Shown: positions 46,649-55,778 of the stretch, piece after piece
Layout: the number at the start of each line of letters is the position of its first letter
Position numbering within the stretch: the first letter of the stretch is position 1
The notes under the pieces: generated by a model
Seen by the model: the letters and a program-made list of their open reading frames with translations, nothing else
What the model was told of the DNA's origin: nothing
Databases searched by the model: none
Made by a program: the position numbers and the translations under genes
Assembly: GCF_020523605.1 (NCBI RefSeq)
Contig: NZ_JAJAQI010000003.1
Span: 124,001-188,000, forward strand
Length of the DNA: 64,000 nt
Origin: Roseicella aerolata
GTDB lineage: Bacteria > Pseudomonadota > Alphaproteobacteria > Acetobacterales > Acetobacteraceae
Direction of reading: 5' to 3'

Positions 46649-47656
46649 CTATTTGAGCTCGGGCAGGCTGCCTGGCCGCGTTCCGGATGCGCCGACGAGG
46701 CGGAGCTTGAGCGCGCGGACCCGCGCCTCGAGCGCCGGGTAGCGTTTCAGGGCGTCGCGCAGCAGGTCGATCGCATGCTCGTCGGTGAACCACCAGCGGA
46801 GCAGTTCGCCATAGCAGCCGAGGCGCGTCATCGTATCGCGCACATTCTTCGGCACCAGGCGGAGATATTCGCGATAGACCATGGAGTAGAAAAGCGGGCT
46901 GGTCCGCTGCACCGGCTGGCTCGGATCCTGCCAGAGCGCGGCGGCGCGGTCGTCCTTCAGCAGGATGGCGCGGGTGTAGCGGTTCTCATGCTCGCGGTGG
47001 ATGAAGAGCGGGTCGGCCACGCTGACCCAGGGGCCGCGCAGCGCCATCTCCGCCAGCAGGACGCGGTCGGATCCGCTATAGGCGCCGTGCAGTTCGGAGC
47101 CCACCAGCGCGGCGCGGCGGAACAGGCCGAAGAAATCCTCGCACTGGTGGCGGGTGTGGATGGCGGCAGCGAAGCGGCGGGTCGGGCTGGCGGAATCTAT
47201 GCCGGGAAAATGATTGGCGTAGGTGCGCAGCGGCCGGTCGACGCCGTCGATCTCGGTGATCCCGACCGTGCAGAGCACCGCATCCGGCGCCGCCTCCAGT
47301 GCGGCCACGGCCTTGGCGAGGTACTCCGGCGCCATGCGATCGTCATGTGCCGTCCATTTGAAGTAAGTACCCCGCGCCTGTTCGAAGCAAAGATTGTAAT
47401 TGGCGGCGGCGCCGAGATTGCGCGGGTTGCGGAAATACCGGACTCGTGCGTCCTGCGCGGCGAAGCTGCGGCAGATCTGCTCGGTCCCGTCGGTCGATGC
47501 GTTGTCGTGAATGATCAACTCAAGGCAGGGATAGGTCTGTTGCAGGACGGACTCGATCGCCTGTCCCACATAGGCTTCGCCATTGAAGACGGGCAGGCCA
47601 ATACTTACGAGCGGTGAAGAATTGGCAGTGCCGTCATTTCCAACGCAATTGATCAC
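46649..47656 (-). CDS. Glycosyltransferase family 2
   Basis: A 335-residue GT-A glycosyltransferase. It begins VSIGLPVFNGEAYVGQAIES, has DNASTDGTEQI, and the metal-binding TAHDDRMAPEYL in place of the DxD motif. The C-terminal 100 residues are helical and unassigned. It probably builds a surface polysaccharide together with the genes across the divergent region. The start is GTG at 47656, with GAGAGG 5 nt upstream. Confidence 0.9.
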   Translation of the reverse strand: MINCVGNDGTANSSPLVSIGLPVFNGEAYVGQAIESVLQQTYPCLELIIHDNASTDGTEQICRSFAAQDARVRYFRNPRNLGAAANYNLCFEQARGTYFKWTAHDDRMAPEYLAKAVAALEAAPDAVLCTVGITEIDGVDRPLRTYANHFPGIDSASPTRRFAAAIHTRHQCEDFFGLFRRAALVGSELHGAYSGSDRVLLAEMALRGPWVSVADPLFIHREHENRYTRAILLKDDRAAALWQDPSQPVQRTSPLFYSMVYREYLRLVPKNVRDTMTRLGCYGELLRWWFTDEHAIDLLRDALKRYPALEARVRALKLRLVGASGTRPGSLPELK

Positions 47657-47830
47657 GCATACCTCTCCCGCCGCTGAATAGCGGTGTACACGGAAACTAT
47701 GTCGCTCCCGCGTGGTAACGTCACTCGTTTTGGGAAAGTCTCTACTTCACGATGGCGTGCCAACGTTACGCGTGAAGTGCGGAAGCAGCGAAAGCCGCGC
47801 ATGTTCGGATAGATACAGGAGATTGGGGCC
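47657..47830. promoter_or_regulatory. Divergent promoter region of the polysaccharide genes
   Basis: A 174-bp gap, less GC-rich than its surroundings, between divergent GT2 and rfbF. It contains the inverted repeat ACTTCACG (47744) / CGTGAAGT (47771), 19 bp apart, and a GTAACG/CGTTAC pair, which are candidate regulator sites. A Shine-Dalgarno sequence CAGGAGA precedes rfbF. Confidence 0.45.
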
Positions 47831-48679
47831 ATGAAAGTTGCAATATTGGCAGGGGGGCTAGGCTCACGTCTGGCGGAGGAGACAGAAGCGCGACCTAAAC
47901 CAATGGTTGAAATCGGGGGTATCCCGATCCTCTGGCATATCATGCGCTATTATGCCGGCTTTGGCCACCGGGACTTTGTCGTCGCCCTTGGCTACAAGGG
48001 GAACTATATTCGTCGCTATGCGACGGATTTCGCGGCTCTCTCACCGGGCAATCTGCGCATCGACTATTCCCGCCGCCAGGTCGACTACGACACCCAGCTC
48101 GGCAACGAGAGTGGCGAGTGGTCGATGGATGGCTGGAAGCTGGAACTGGTCGATACCGGCCTGGAAACGAACACCGGCGGCCGCATCAAGCGCCTCAAGC
48201 AGGTGATCGGCAATGAGCGCTTCTTCCTCACCTGGGGTGACGGCGTCTCGACCGTCGATCTGGATGCGCTGCTCGCCTTCCATCGTTCGCACGGCAAGCT
48301 CTGCACCCTGACCGCGGTACGGCCGCCGGCACGCTTCGGTCATCTGGAGATCGATGGCGACCAGATCACCGAGTTCAACGAGAAGCCGCAGACCGGCGAG
48401 GGCTGGATCAACGGCGCCTTCTTTGTCTGCGAGCCCGGCGTCTTCGACTATATCGAGGGCGACGCCACGCAGTTCGAGAAGCAGCCGCTACAGGCCCTGG
48501 CGCGGGATGGCCAGCTGATGGCCTTCAAGCATTACGGCTTCTGGCAATGCATGGACACGATCCGGGACAAGGTCCTGCTCGAGAACCTCTGGGCCAGTGG
48601 CGAGGCGCCCTGGCGGATCTGGGATGACCGGCGGCCCCGCGCCGCCAATGATGCCGGGAGTGCCGCATGCGCGTCCTGA
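47831..48679 (+). CDS. rfbF: Glucose-1-phosphate cytidylyltransferase
   Basis: A 282-residue nucleotidyltransferase that makes CDP-glucose. It starts KVAILAGGLGSRLAEETEAR (the GGxGxRLxxxT nucleotide loop with KPMVEIGGIPIL), has WGDGVSTVDLDAL and the family-specific NGAFFVCEPGVFDYI. CDP-glucose normally feeds 3,6-dideoxyhexose or branched-sugar pathways. The usual partner rfbG is not recognised here; an SDR follows instead, overlapping by 13 bp. Codon choice at the 5' end is less GC-rich than in its neighbours. Confidence 0.92.
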   Translation: MKVAILAGGLGSRLAEETEARPKPMVEIGGIPILWHIMRYYAGFGHRDFVVALGYKGNYIRRYATDFAALSPGNLRIDYSRRQVDYDTQLGNESGEWSMDGWKLELVDTGLETNTGGRIKRLKQVIGNERFFLTWGDGVSTVDLDALLAFHRSHGKLCTLTAVRPPARFGHLEIDGDQITEFNEKPQTGEGWINGAFFVCEPGVFDYIEGDATQFEKQPLQALARDGQLMAFKHYGFWQCMDTIRDKVLLENLWASGEAPWRIWDDRRPRAANDAGSAACAS

Positions 48680-49722
48680 TGACTGGCCATCTTGGCTATA
48701 TCGGCACCGTCGCCGTCCCCTTCTTCCAGGAAGGCGGGCATGAGGTGGTCGGCTGCGACACCGATCTCTACCGCGCCTGCACCTTCGGGCCGGATGTCGG
48801 GGCGGCGGGGCGGATCCGCAATCTCGGCCTCGACATCCGCGACCTGACGCCTGACCATCTCAGCGGCTTCGACGTGGTGGTGCATTACGGCGGCATCCCG
48901 AACGATCCGCTCGGCGACCTTGATCCCGAGGTCACGATGCAGATCAACACGGAAGCAACCGTCAGCCTGGCGAAGGCGGCGAAGCAGGCCGGGGTGCCGC
49001 GCTTCATCTTCTCCTCCTCCTGCAGCAACTACGGCGCGGCGGGCGACACCTTCCTGGACGAGGACGGCGCCTTCAACCCGGTGACGGCCTATGGCCGCTC
49101 CAAGGTGGCGGCGGAGCAGGGGCTGGCGCCGCTGGCGGATGCGCGCTTCTCGCCGGTCTTCATGCGCAGCGCGACGGCCTTCGGCGTCTCCCCGCGGTTG
49201 CGCTTCGACCTCGTCATCAACAACCTCACGGCCTGGGCAGTCGCCACCGGCGACATCCTGCTGAAGAGCGACGGGACGCCCTGGCGCGCCGTGGTGCATA
49301 TCGAGGACATCGCGCGCGCCTTCCGCGCCGTGGCGGAGGCACCGCGGGACTTGGTGCACCTGCAGGCCTTCAATGTCGGCGCGACCAGCGAGAACTACCA
49401 GATCCTCGAACTCGCCCGGATGGTCGAGGAGGTGGTGCCCGGGACCAAGGTGCGCTTCGCCGAGGGCGCCGGGCCGGACCTGCGCTGCTATCGCGTCAAT
49501 TGCGACAAGCTGGCCCGTACCTTCCCGCATGCGAAGCCGCGCTGGACGGCGCGGATGGGCGTCGAACAGCTCTACGAGGCCTTCCGCAACCATGGTGTGA
49601 GCAAGGAGGAGTTCGAGGGGCCGCGCTTCCAGCGCAAGGCGCATGTGCTGGGCAACATCGCCTCCGGCACCCTGACCTCCGAACTCCGCTGGGCGCCGCA
49701 GCAGGAGGCCAAGGTCGCATGA
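48667..49722 (+). CDS. NAD-dependent epimerase/dehydratase
   Basis: A 351-residue extended SDR: VLMTGHLGYIGTVAVPFFQE (GxxGxxG), SSCSNYG as the catalytic Ser/Thr strand, and YGRSKVAAEQ as the YxxxK active site. It probably modifies the nucleotide sugar made by RfbF (dehydration, epimerisation or reduction). It overlaps rfbF upstream and the methyltransferase downstream (ATGA), so the three act together. Confidence 0.92.
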   Translation: MRVLMTGHLGYIGTVAVPFFQEGGHEVVGCDTDLYRACTFGPDVGAAGRIRNLGLDIRDLTPDHLSGFDVVVHYGGIPNDPLGDLDPEVTMQINTEATVSLAKAAKQAGVPRFIFSSSCSNYGAAGDTFLDEDGAFNPVTAYGRSKVAAEQGLAPLADARFSPVFMRSATAFGVSPRLRFDLVINNLTAWAVATGDILLKSDGTPWRAVVHIEDIARAFRAVAEAPRDLVHLQAFNVGATSENYQILELARMVEEVVPGTKVRFAEGAGPDLRCYRVNCDKLARTFPHAKPRWTARMGVEQLYEAFRNHGVSKEEFEGPRFQRKAHVLGNIASGTLTSELRWAPQQEAKVA

Positions 49723-50960
49723 AGGCGGAAGCCTGCACGCCGATCCGCACCTGCCGCTGCTGCGGCGGCGGAGACCTGGTCAGCGTCTTCGATATGGGCC
49801 AGATGCCGCCCTCGGATGCGCTCTCGCCCTCCGCGACCGAGCCGGATCCGGCCTATCCGCTGGAAGTCATCATGTGCCGCAGCTGCGGGCTCGCGCAGTT
49901 GCGGCACACGGTGGCGCCGGAAGTTCTCTTCTCCAGCGCCTACAAGTATTTCTCCTCCTACACCCAGACCGTGGTGGACAACGCCAGGGATGCCGTGGCG
50001 ACGGCGATCGCGCGCGTGCAGCCGGCGCCCGGCGCGCTGGTCGTCGAACTCGCCAGCAATGACGGCTACCTGCTGAAGCACGCCAAGGCGGCGGGCCTCA
50101 GCGTCCTCGGCATAGATCCGGCGCCGGCGCCGGTGGCCGCGGCGCGGGAGGCAGGCATCGAGACCATCCAGGCCTTCTTCTCGGAGGAGCTGGCTGCGAC
50201 GCTGAAGGCCGAGGGCCGCCAGGCCATGCTGGTCTTCGGCAACAACGTGCTGGCGCATGTCGCCGACACCGCCGGCTTCGTGCGCGGCATCCGGGAGATC
50301 CTGCACCCCGACGGGACGGCGAGCATCGAGGTGCCCTATCTGCGTGACCTGATCGACCACGTCGAATTCGACACGATCTATCACGAGCATCTCTGCTACT
50401 TCTCGGTCTCCGCCTTGTCCGAACTGTTCCGGCGGCAGGGCCTGCACCTGAACGACCTGCAGCGCATCCCGATCCATGGCGGCTCGCTCCGCCTCTTCGT
50501 CCAGCACAAGGCGGCGCCCTCGGACCGGCTGAAGGCGCTGCTGGAGGAGGAGAAGGAGCAGGGCCTCGACCGGCCCGAGACCTTCCGCGCCTTCGCCGCG
50601 CGGGTGGATGGCGTCGGCCAGGCGCTGCGGGACATGCTGGACGGGCTGAAGCGGGAGGGCAAGAGGATCGCCGCCTATGGCGCCGCCGCCAAGGGCACGA
50701 TCCTGCTCAACCACTTCCGCATCGGGCCGGAGACGCTGATCTGGGTGGCGGACAAGAACCCGCATAAGCACGGCCTCTACATGCCGGGCAGCAAGCTGCC
50801 GATCGTCGATACGGCGCGGATCGAGCAGGACAGGCCGGACTGCCTGCTGATCCTGCCCTGGAACCACCGGGAGGAAATCATGCGGCAGCAGGCGGAATTC
50901 GCCCGCCGCGGCGGCCGCTTCATCATCCCGATCCCACATCCGCATCTGCAAGGGGGCTGA
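49719..50960 (+). CDS. Class I SAM C-methyltransferase for a nucleotide sugar
   Basis: A 413-residue protein with the three-part layout of sugar C-methyltransferases: a zinc-binding N-terminus (CRCCGG and CRSCGL pairs with MGQMPPSDAL), a central SAM fold (VVELASNDGYLLKHAKAAG), and a C-terminal domain with RIAAYGAAAKGTILLN. The HVEFDTIYHEHLCYFS block is typical. It probably methylates a keto-sugar attached to a nucleotide. Confidence 0.9.
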   Translation: MKAEACTPIRTCRCCGGGDLVSVFDMGQMPPSDALSPSATEPDPAYPLEVIMCRSCGLAQLRHTVAPEVLFSSAYKYFSSYTQTVVDNARDAVATAIARVQPAPGALVVELASNDGYLLKHAKAAGLSVLGIDPAPAPVAAAREAGIETIQAFFSEELAATLKAEGRQAMLVFGNNVLAHVADTAGFVRGIREILHPDGTASIEVPYLRDLIDHVEFDTIYHEHLCYFSVSALSELFRRQGLHLNDLQRIPIHGGSLRLFVQHKAAPSDRLKALLEEEKEQGLDRPETFRAFAARVDGVGQALRDMLDGLKREGKRIAAYGAAAKGTILLNHFRIGPETLIWVADKNPHKHGLYMPGSKLPIVDTARIEQDRPDCLLILPWNHREEIMRQQAEFARRGGRFIIPIPHPHLQGG

Positions 50961-50964
50961 GCTT

Positions 50965-52209
50965 TTGCCCGACATCATGGACATGCAGGCCGCGCATCCC
51001 GCCAACCCCCTGGTCCTGCGGCCCGGGGAGAGGGGGCATTGCCCGGCCTGCGGCGGCCGGGCCCTGCAGCCCGTGCTGCGGTTGGCCGCGGTGCCGACCA
51101 ACAGTTGCCTGATGCTCGACACGCCGGAGGAGGCACGCGCCTTCCCGCGCGGCGAGATCGACCTGGTCTTCTGCGAGGACTGCTGCTTCGTCTTCAACCG
51201 CGCCCTCGACCCGAAGCTGACCGAATATTCCGAGCGCTATGAGCCGACCCAGGCCTATAGCGGCACCTTCCGCCGCTTCCACCAGGCGCTGGCGGAGCGG
51301 CTGGTGGCCGAGACCGGCCTCAAGGGCGGCACGGTGGTCGAGGTCGGCTGCGGCCAGGGCGAGTTCCTGCACCTGCTCTGCCGGCTCGCCGGCGCGCGCG
51401 GCATCGGCTTCGATCCCTGCCTGAGCGCCGCCCGCGCCGATGTGGTGCAGGACCGCGCCGCGGATGTCACGCTGCGCGGCGAGTTCTTCTCGGACGCCTC
51501 GGCCGAGGGGCTGCAGGCCGAGCTGCTCGTCTGCAAGATGACGCTGGAACACATCCCGGCCGCCGGCCGCTTCGCCGCGCTGGCCGCCCAGGTCGCGCGC
51601 CAATCCGCGCCGGGCATGCAGCTCTTCATACAGGTGCCGGAATGCGAGCGCATCTTCGCGCATGGCGCCTTCGAGGATGTCTACTACGAGCACTGCAACT
51701 ACTTCACCGAAGCCTCGCTGACCGGCCTCTTCGCCCGGCATGGCTTCGCCATCGAGGGTGTCAGCCGGGAATATGCCGACCAGTACCTGGCGATCCGGGC
51801 GCGCTACACCGGCAGTCCCGGCGCCGGGCCGGGGCCGGAGGAAAGGGCGCGGCTGCGGGACATGCTGATCCATTTCCGGGAGACCTGCGCCAGGAGCATC
51901 GCGGACTGGCGGGCGCTGGTCGCCAAGCGGCAAGCGGAGGGGAAGCCGGTGGTGGTCTGGGGCTCCGGCTCCAAGGGCGTCGCCTTCCTCGGCGCGATCG
52001 GTGGCGGCGAGGGGATCTCGCATGTGGTGGACATCAACCCGCACCGCCAGGGGCATTTCATGGTGGGCACCGGCCACCCGATCATCGGTCCGGCCGCCCT
52101 CACCGAGATCCGCCCGGCGACGGTCATTCTGATGAACCCCGTCTACCGGGAGGAGGTGGCGGCCGACCTGCGCGCCCGCGGGCTGGCGCCGGAACTGCTG
52201 ACTCTCTGA
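50965..52209 (+). CDS. Second SAM-dependent sugar methyltransferase-like protein
   Basis: A 414-residue paralogue of the preceding protein with the same layout: CPACGG and CEDCCF zinc pairs, VVEVGCGQGEFLHLL as SAM motif I, and a C-terminal VVVWGSGSKGVAFLGA. Starts at TTG 50965, 9 nt after AGGGGG; an ATG at 50977 lacks such a site. It lies 4 bp after the first methyltransferase. Confidence 0.87.
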   Translation: MPDIMDMQAAHPANPLVLRPGERGHCPACGGRALQPVLRLAAVPTNSCLMLDTPEEARAFPRGEIDLVFCEDCCFVFNRALDPKLTEYSERYEPTQAYSGTFRRFHQALAERLVAETGLKGGTVVEVGCGQGEFLHLLCRLAGARGIGFDPCLSAARADVVQDRAADVTLRGEFFSDASAEGLQAELLVCKMTLEHIPAAGRFAALAAQVARQSAPGMQLFIQVPECERIFAHGAFEDVYYEHCNYFTEASLTGLFARHGFAIEGVSREYADQYLAIRARYTGSPGAGPGPEERARLRDMLIHFRETCARSIADWRALVAKRQAEGKPVVVWGSGSKGVAFLGAIGGGEGISHVVDINPHRQGHFMVGTGHPIIGPAALTEIRPATVILMNPVYREEVAADLRARGLAPELLTL

Positions 52210-52280
52210 ACGAGGCCGCCGCGGCGTGGCGGTCGGGCGTGGCGCGTCCGACCGGTGCGTTTCGTGGGGGCCGTTCGGCC

Positions 52281-53844
52281 TCAGCGTTCCGCCCCGGCGG
52301 CCACCTGCAACGCTTCCGGCCGCACCCGGTACAGCGTCCAGCCCGGGAACTGCCGCTCGCGGGCCACCAGCGGCGAGGCATCCAGGCCGGCGACGAATTC
52401 CGGCGCGCGGACCAGGACGAAACGGATGTCCCGCTGCCGGAAGGCCTGCGCGTCCCCGCCCGCCGCCAGCGAGAACTGATCGGTCAGGTAGCGGGCGATC
52501 ATCTGCTCGTCCTGCCGCTCCCGGTACAGACCTGCCATCGGCAGATAGAGCGCGACCTCCAGCGGCGGGGCATCGGCGCTCAGCACCACGCGCTCCGGCA
52601 CGGAGGTCCCCGTCAGCACGTCGAGGAAATCGAGGCTCGCCTGGCTGTCCACCAGCACATGCCCTTCGCCGAGGCGCTGCAACTCCGCGCGGAGATGGAG
52701 GCCGATCTCCCGCTCCACCCGCGGCTCGCCGGTCTGCCAGTTGATCATGCCACCCCGGATGATCCGCGCGTCGCGCGCCAGGGATGGCCCCAGGGCCAGG
52801 ACCACCAGCGCCGGCACGGCCCAGCGCCGCCAGCGGAAGCGCCGCAGCCAGGCGGCGATGGAGACCAGCGCCTGCGCCTGGAAGGGGAGCAGCAGCAGGA
52901 CCCAGAGGCTGGCCTGCCGCCAGCTCGCCGCCTGGGTGATGCTCAGGGTGGCGAAGGTGACGGCGCTGATCAGCGGCAGCGGCAGCCAGAGCATCCAGGC
53001 CCAGCGCCGCAGCGGCGCATCGGCGATGGCGAGCCGGAGCATGAGCCCGAGCCCGAGCAGCAGCAGCGGATTGAAGGCGAGGCTGCGGAGGAACTGCACC
53101 AGCGGCAGGTCGCGGAAGGCGCGCGCGTAATCATGGCCGTAGACCGCGACATATTGCTGACCGGTGATGCCGAGATTCTCCAGTGAGCCGTACCAGAGCC
53201 AGGAATTGATCACCCACAGGACCGGGAAGGCGCCCAGGATCGCGCCGGCCGCCAGATAGGTGCCGAGGGTGAGGCGGCGCTCCACCAGCAGCATCCAGGT
53301 GAGGACCCCGCCGATGACGAGGCCGAAGAACACCGCCTCGTACCGCACCGTCTGGGCGACGAGGATCAGCAGGCAGCCGAGCAGCAGCGGCGCACGCCCT
53401 TCGGTCCGGACCCAGCGCAGCAGGCAGAGCGCCGCCCCGGCCATGGCCAGGAAGTAGTAGATATCCGAGAGCGGGACGGTGCCGAAGATCAGCCGGTCCG
53501 GCAGCAGCACCGCCAGCGCCGCCGTCGCCACGGCTGCGGAACAGCGCCTCGGAGAGCGCGACCAGCACCACCACTAGGCCGGTGCCGGCCAGCACGGCCA
53601 GGATGCGCGGCCCCAGGAAGACGTCGTCATAGAGCCGGAGGAACAGCCCGACCACGATCTTGTAGAAGGGCGGCCAGATCCAGGGCTCCAGCGCATTCGC
53701 CCAGGAGAGTTCCCAGGCCATCAGCGCCCGCGCGCTCTCATCCGCCTCTGTCCGGTGGAAGCCGAGGAGGTGGAGGCCGAGTTGCAGCAGCAATCCGCCG
53801 CCGAGGATGATGGCAATGACCTGATGGTGCTTCTGCAGGGGCAT
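52281..53844 (-). pseudogene. GT39-like membrane glycosyltransferase, frameshifted
   Basis: Two frames form one protein. From 53844 the first encodes a TM helix, the conserved RTEADESARALMAWELSWAN region with acidic residues as in GT39/ArnT-like enzymes, and WIWPPFYKIVVGLFLRLYDD, up to SEALFRS. Near 53535 the frame shifts by one base; VATAALAVLLPDRLIF then continues in the other frame through several TM helices to a soluble C-terminal domain ending at 52281. One extra base restores a protein of about 520 residues. Such enzymes transfer sugars from polyprenyl phosphate in the periplasm. Sequencing error or real inactivation cannot be told apart. It starts 6 bp after the membrane gene upstream. 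Confidence 0.75.
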
Positions 53845-53850
53845 GCGGAC

Positions 53851-55593
53851 TCACGGCTGCTGCGGAGAAGGGGAGGCAGGATCGCGGGGCCGCCGCGCCA
53901 GCAGCAGGAGCAACAGCCAGAACAGGAGGATGGTTGCGCTCACGGCCCAGCCGATCCTCTCGGCCTCCGTGGTGGTGCGGAACACGGCCAGATCGACGGC
54001 CCCGGCGGGCAGGTCGAGGCGCAGGAGGCCGCTGCCGGGATCCGTCGCCAGCGCGGTCCCGGGCGGGGCACCCGCCAGGGACCAGCCGGGAAAGGCGAAT
54101 TGCGGCAGCAGGACGCCGGAGGGGGCGGCAAGCCTGCCGGTGACGCGCAGCCTGCCGCCGGGTTGGGTGCTGATGCGCAGATCCGGCGCCGTCGCCCGCG
54201 AGCGGGCCAGGCGGTCCTGCAGGATGGCGTCGGTCGTCGGGACCTCCGCCCGCCAGCCTGCCAGGGCGGCCGCACGCGGCGCGTATTCCGGCGGGTTCAC
54301 CAGGGGCCGCGGCCGCGGCCCGGGCGGCGGGATCTGCAGCCGGGTCCAATCATGGCGTGCGAAGGCGGGCAGTCTGGCCGTCACTGCGCTGTAGGGAATC
54401 CACAGCGCCAGCCCGGCAAGCAGCAGGGCGGCGAGCGCGGCGATACGGGCGCCGCTCCAACGATCGGGCACGGCGGGCTGGTCGAGCCGCCGCGCAACCA
54501 GGGCCGTCCAGACCGCGACGGCGAAGGGCATCAACCGCCAGGGAAACTGCACCCTTTGCAATAGCGGCACCAGTGCCCAGACGGGCGAGGACAGCCGCGT
54601 CATCAACAGGCAGAGCAGGCCGAAGAGGACAGCACCGGCGGCGAAGCGCCGGTCACGCCGGGCCATGCCCCGCGCCAGTGCCAGGGCCGAGCCGATCATG
54701 ATCAGCAGGCCGGCATTCATCAGCCAGAACTGCACCGGCGCCTTGGGGGGCTGGACCGGCTCCAGCAGGAAATGGCCGGACCAGGTGGTCAGCCCGCCCG
54801 TGTCCCAGCCGGCCTGGTTGATCTCCGGCAGCAGCAGCAGCGCCGGCAGCAGATAGGCCCCGGCGATCCCGGCGCCGAGCAGGCAGCCCGCAAGGGTGAT
54901 CGCGGCCCGGCGCAGCGCCGCGCGCCCCGCCCCGGCGGCCACGAAGGCCCAGGCCGGCAGCACGCCCCCGGCGAGTTCCGCCATGGGCAGGTGGGTCAGC
55001 ACCAGGGCGGCGAAGGCCGGCGGCACCCAGAGCAGCGGCCGCCGCGTGCCCGTGGCGATCAGCGCCAGCAGCAGCGCGCAGGTGCCGGCCATTTCCGAAA
55101 AGGCGAAGCGCACCAGCGGGTTGACCAGCATGTTGTAGGTCTGCAGCGCGAAAAGCGCGGCGCCGGCCAGGGCCGCGCCGTGCGTCGCCTGCTGCCGCAG
55201 CCAGGCATAGGCCAGGGCGCAGGCGGCCAGCCGCCAGAGCAGCGCCGTCGCGACCAGCGCCTGCCCCGTGTCGAGGCCGAGCGTCGCCTGCACCGCGCTG
55301 CCGATCCAGTAGGCGCCCGGCGGGTAGAAGAAGAAGGCTGGGCTGCCAAAGCCGCGGTTTCCATCGGCCAGCCAATGCGGCCAGACCTCCCCGCGGCCGA
55401 GGCTCTCCGCCATGCCGTGCAGCCAGAGCATCGCCGCGCCGACATCCTGCCCGCTGCTGGCGAAACTGCCCGGCAGCCCGGCCACGAGCAAGGGCCCCAG
55501 CGCCGCGGCAAGCGCGACGACGAGCCAGGCCGGGATGGCCCCGATCGCCTGCCCGGACTGTCGGGCCTGTATGCCGGGATGGGGAGCGGACAC
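53851..55593 (-). CDS. Large multi-pass membrane protein (PTPS-related type)
   Basis: A roughly 580-residue protein with about ten hydrophobic helices. The first periplasmic loop has HWLADGNRGFGSPAFFFYPP, which matches the 6-pyruvoyl-tetrahydropterin-synthase-related membrane family often seen beside GT39-like genes. A C-terminal soluble beta domain (GRLAAPSGVLLPQFAFPGWS) is followed by one last TM helix. Role probably in glycan or lipid transfer at the outer face. The start is uncertain: GTG at 55593 or GTG at 55656. Confidence 0.7.
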   Translation of the reverse strand: MSAPHPGIQARQSGQAIGAIPAWLVVALAAALGPLLVAGLPGSFASSGQDVGAAMLWLHGMAESLGRGEVWPHWLADGNRGFGSPAFFFYPPGAYWIGSAVQATLGLDTGQALVATALLWRLAACALAYAWLRQQATHGAALAGAALFALQTYNMLVNPLVRFAFSEMAGTCALLLALIATGTRRPLLWVPPAFAALVLTHLPMAELAGGVLPAWAFVAAGAGRAALRRAAITLAGCLLGAGIAGAYLLPALLLLPEINQAGWDTGGLTTWSGHFLLEPVQPPKAPVQFWLMNAGLLIMIGSALALARGMARRDRRFAAGAVLFGLLCLLMTRLSSPVWALVPLLQRVQFPWRLMPFAVAVWTALVARRLDQPAVPDRWSGARIAALAALLLAGLALWIPYSAVTARLPAFARHDWTRLQIPPPGPRPRPLVNPPEYAPRAAALAGWRAEVPTTDAILQDRLARSRATAPDLRISTQPGGRLRVTGRLAAPSGVLLPQFAFPGWSLAGAPPGTALATDPGSGLLRLDLPAGAVDLAVFRTTTEAERIGWAVSATILLFWLLLLLLARRPRDPASPSPQQP

Positions 55594-55778
55594 TGTAACG
55601 CCGTGCTGAAATGGTGCAGTGCATCCTAGTCGCCGCCCCGTGATCTCCCGAGTCACAAGGCGCGGCAGCGCCTCGCGCGGCGGTGAGGCGCCGTGGCCTT
55701 GGTCGGTCGATTGTCATTCGGTGGCGGCCGGGCCTATCGTCCCATGCGTGCGCCGCACGAGGCAGGGGAGGGTGCGCC

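Noticed and set aside
52281-53531. Treating the GT39-like C-terminal part as a separate gene from 53531
   Set aside because: It would begin inside a transmembrane helix and lose the catalytic N-terminal region, which is encoded in the neighbouring frame.
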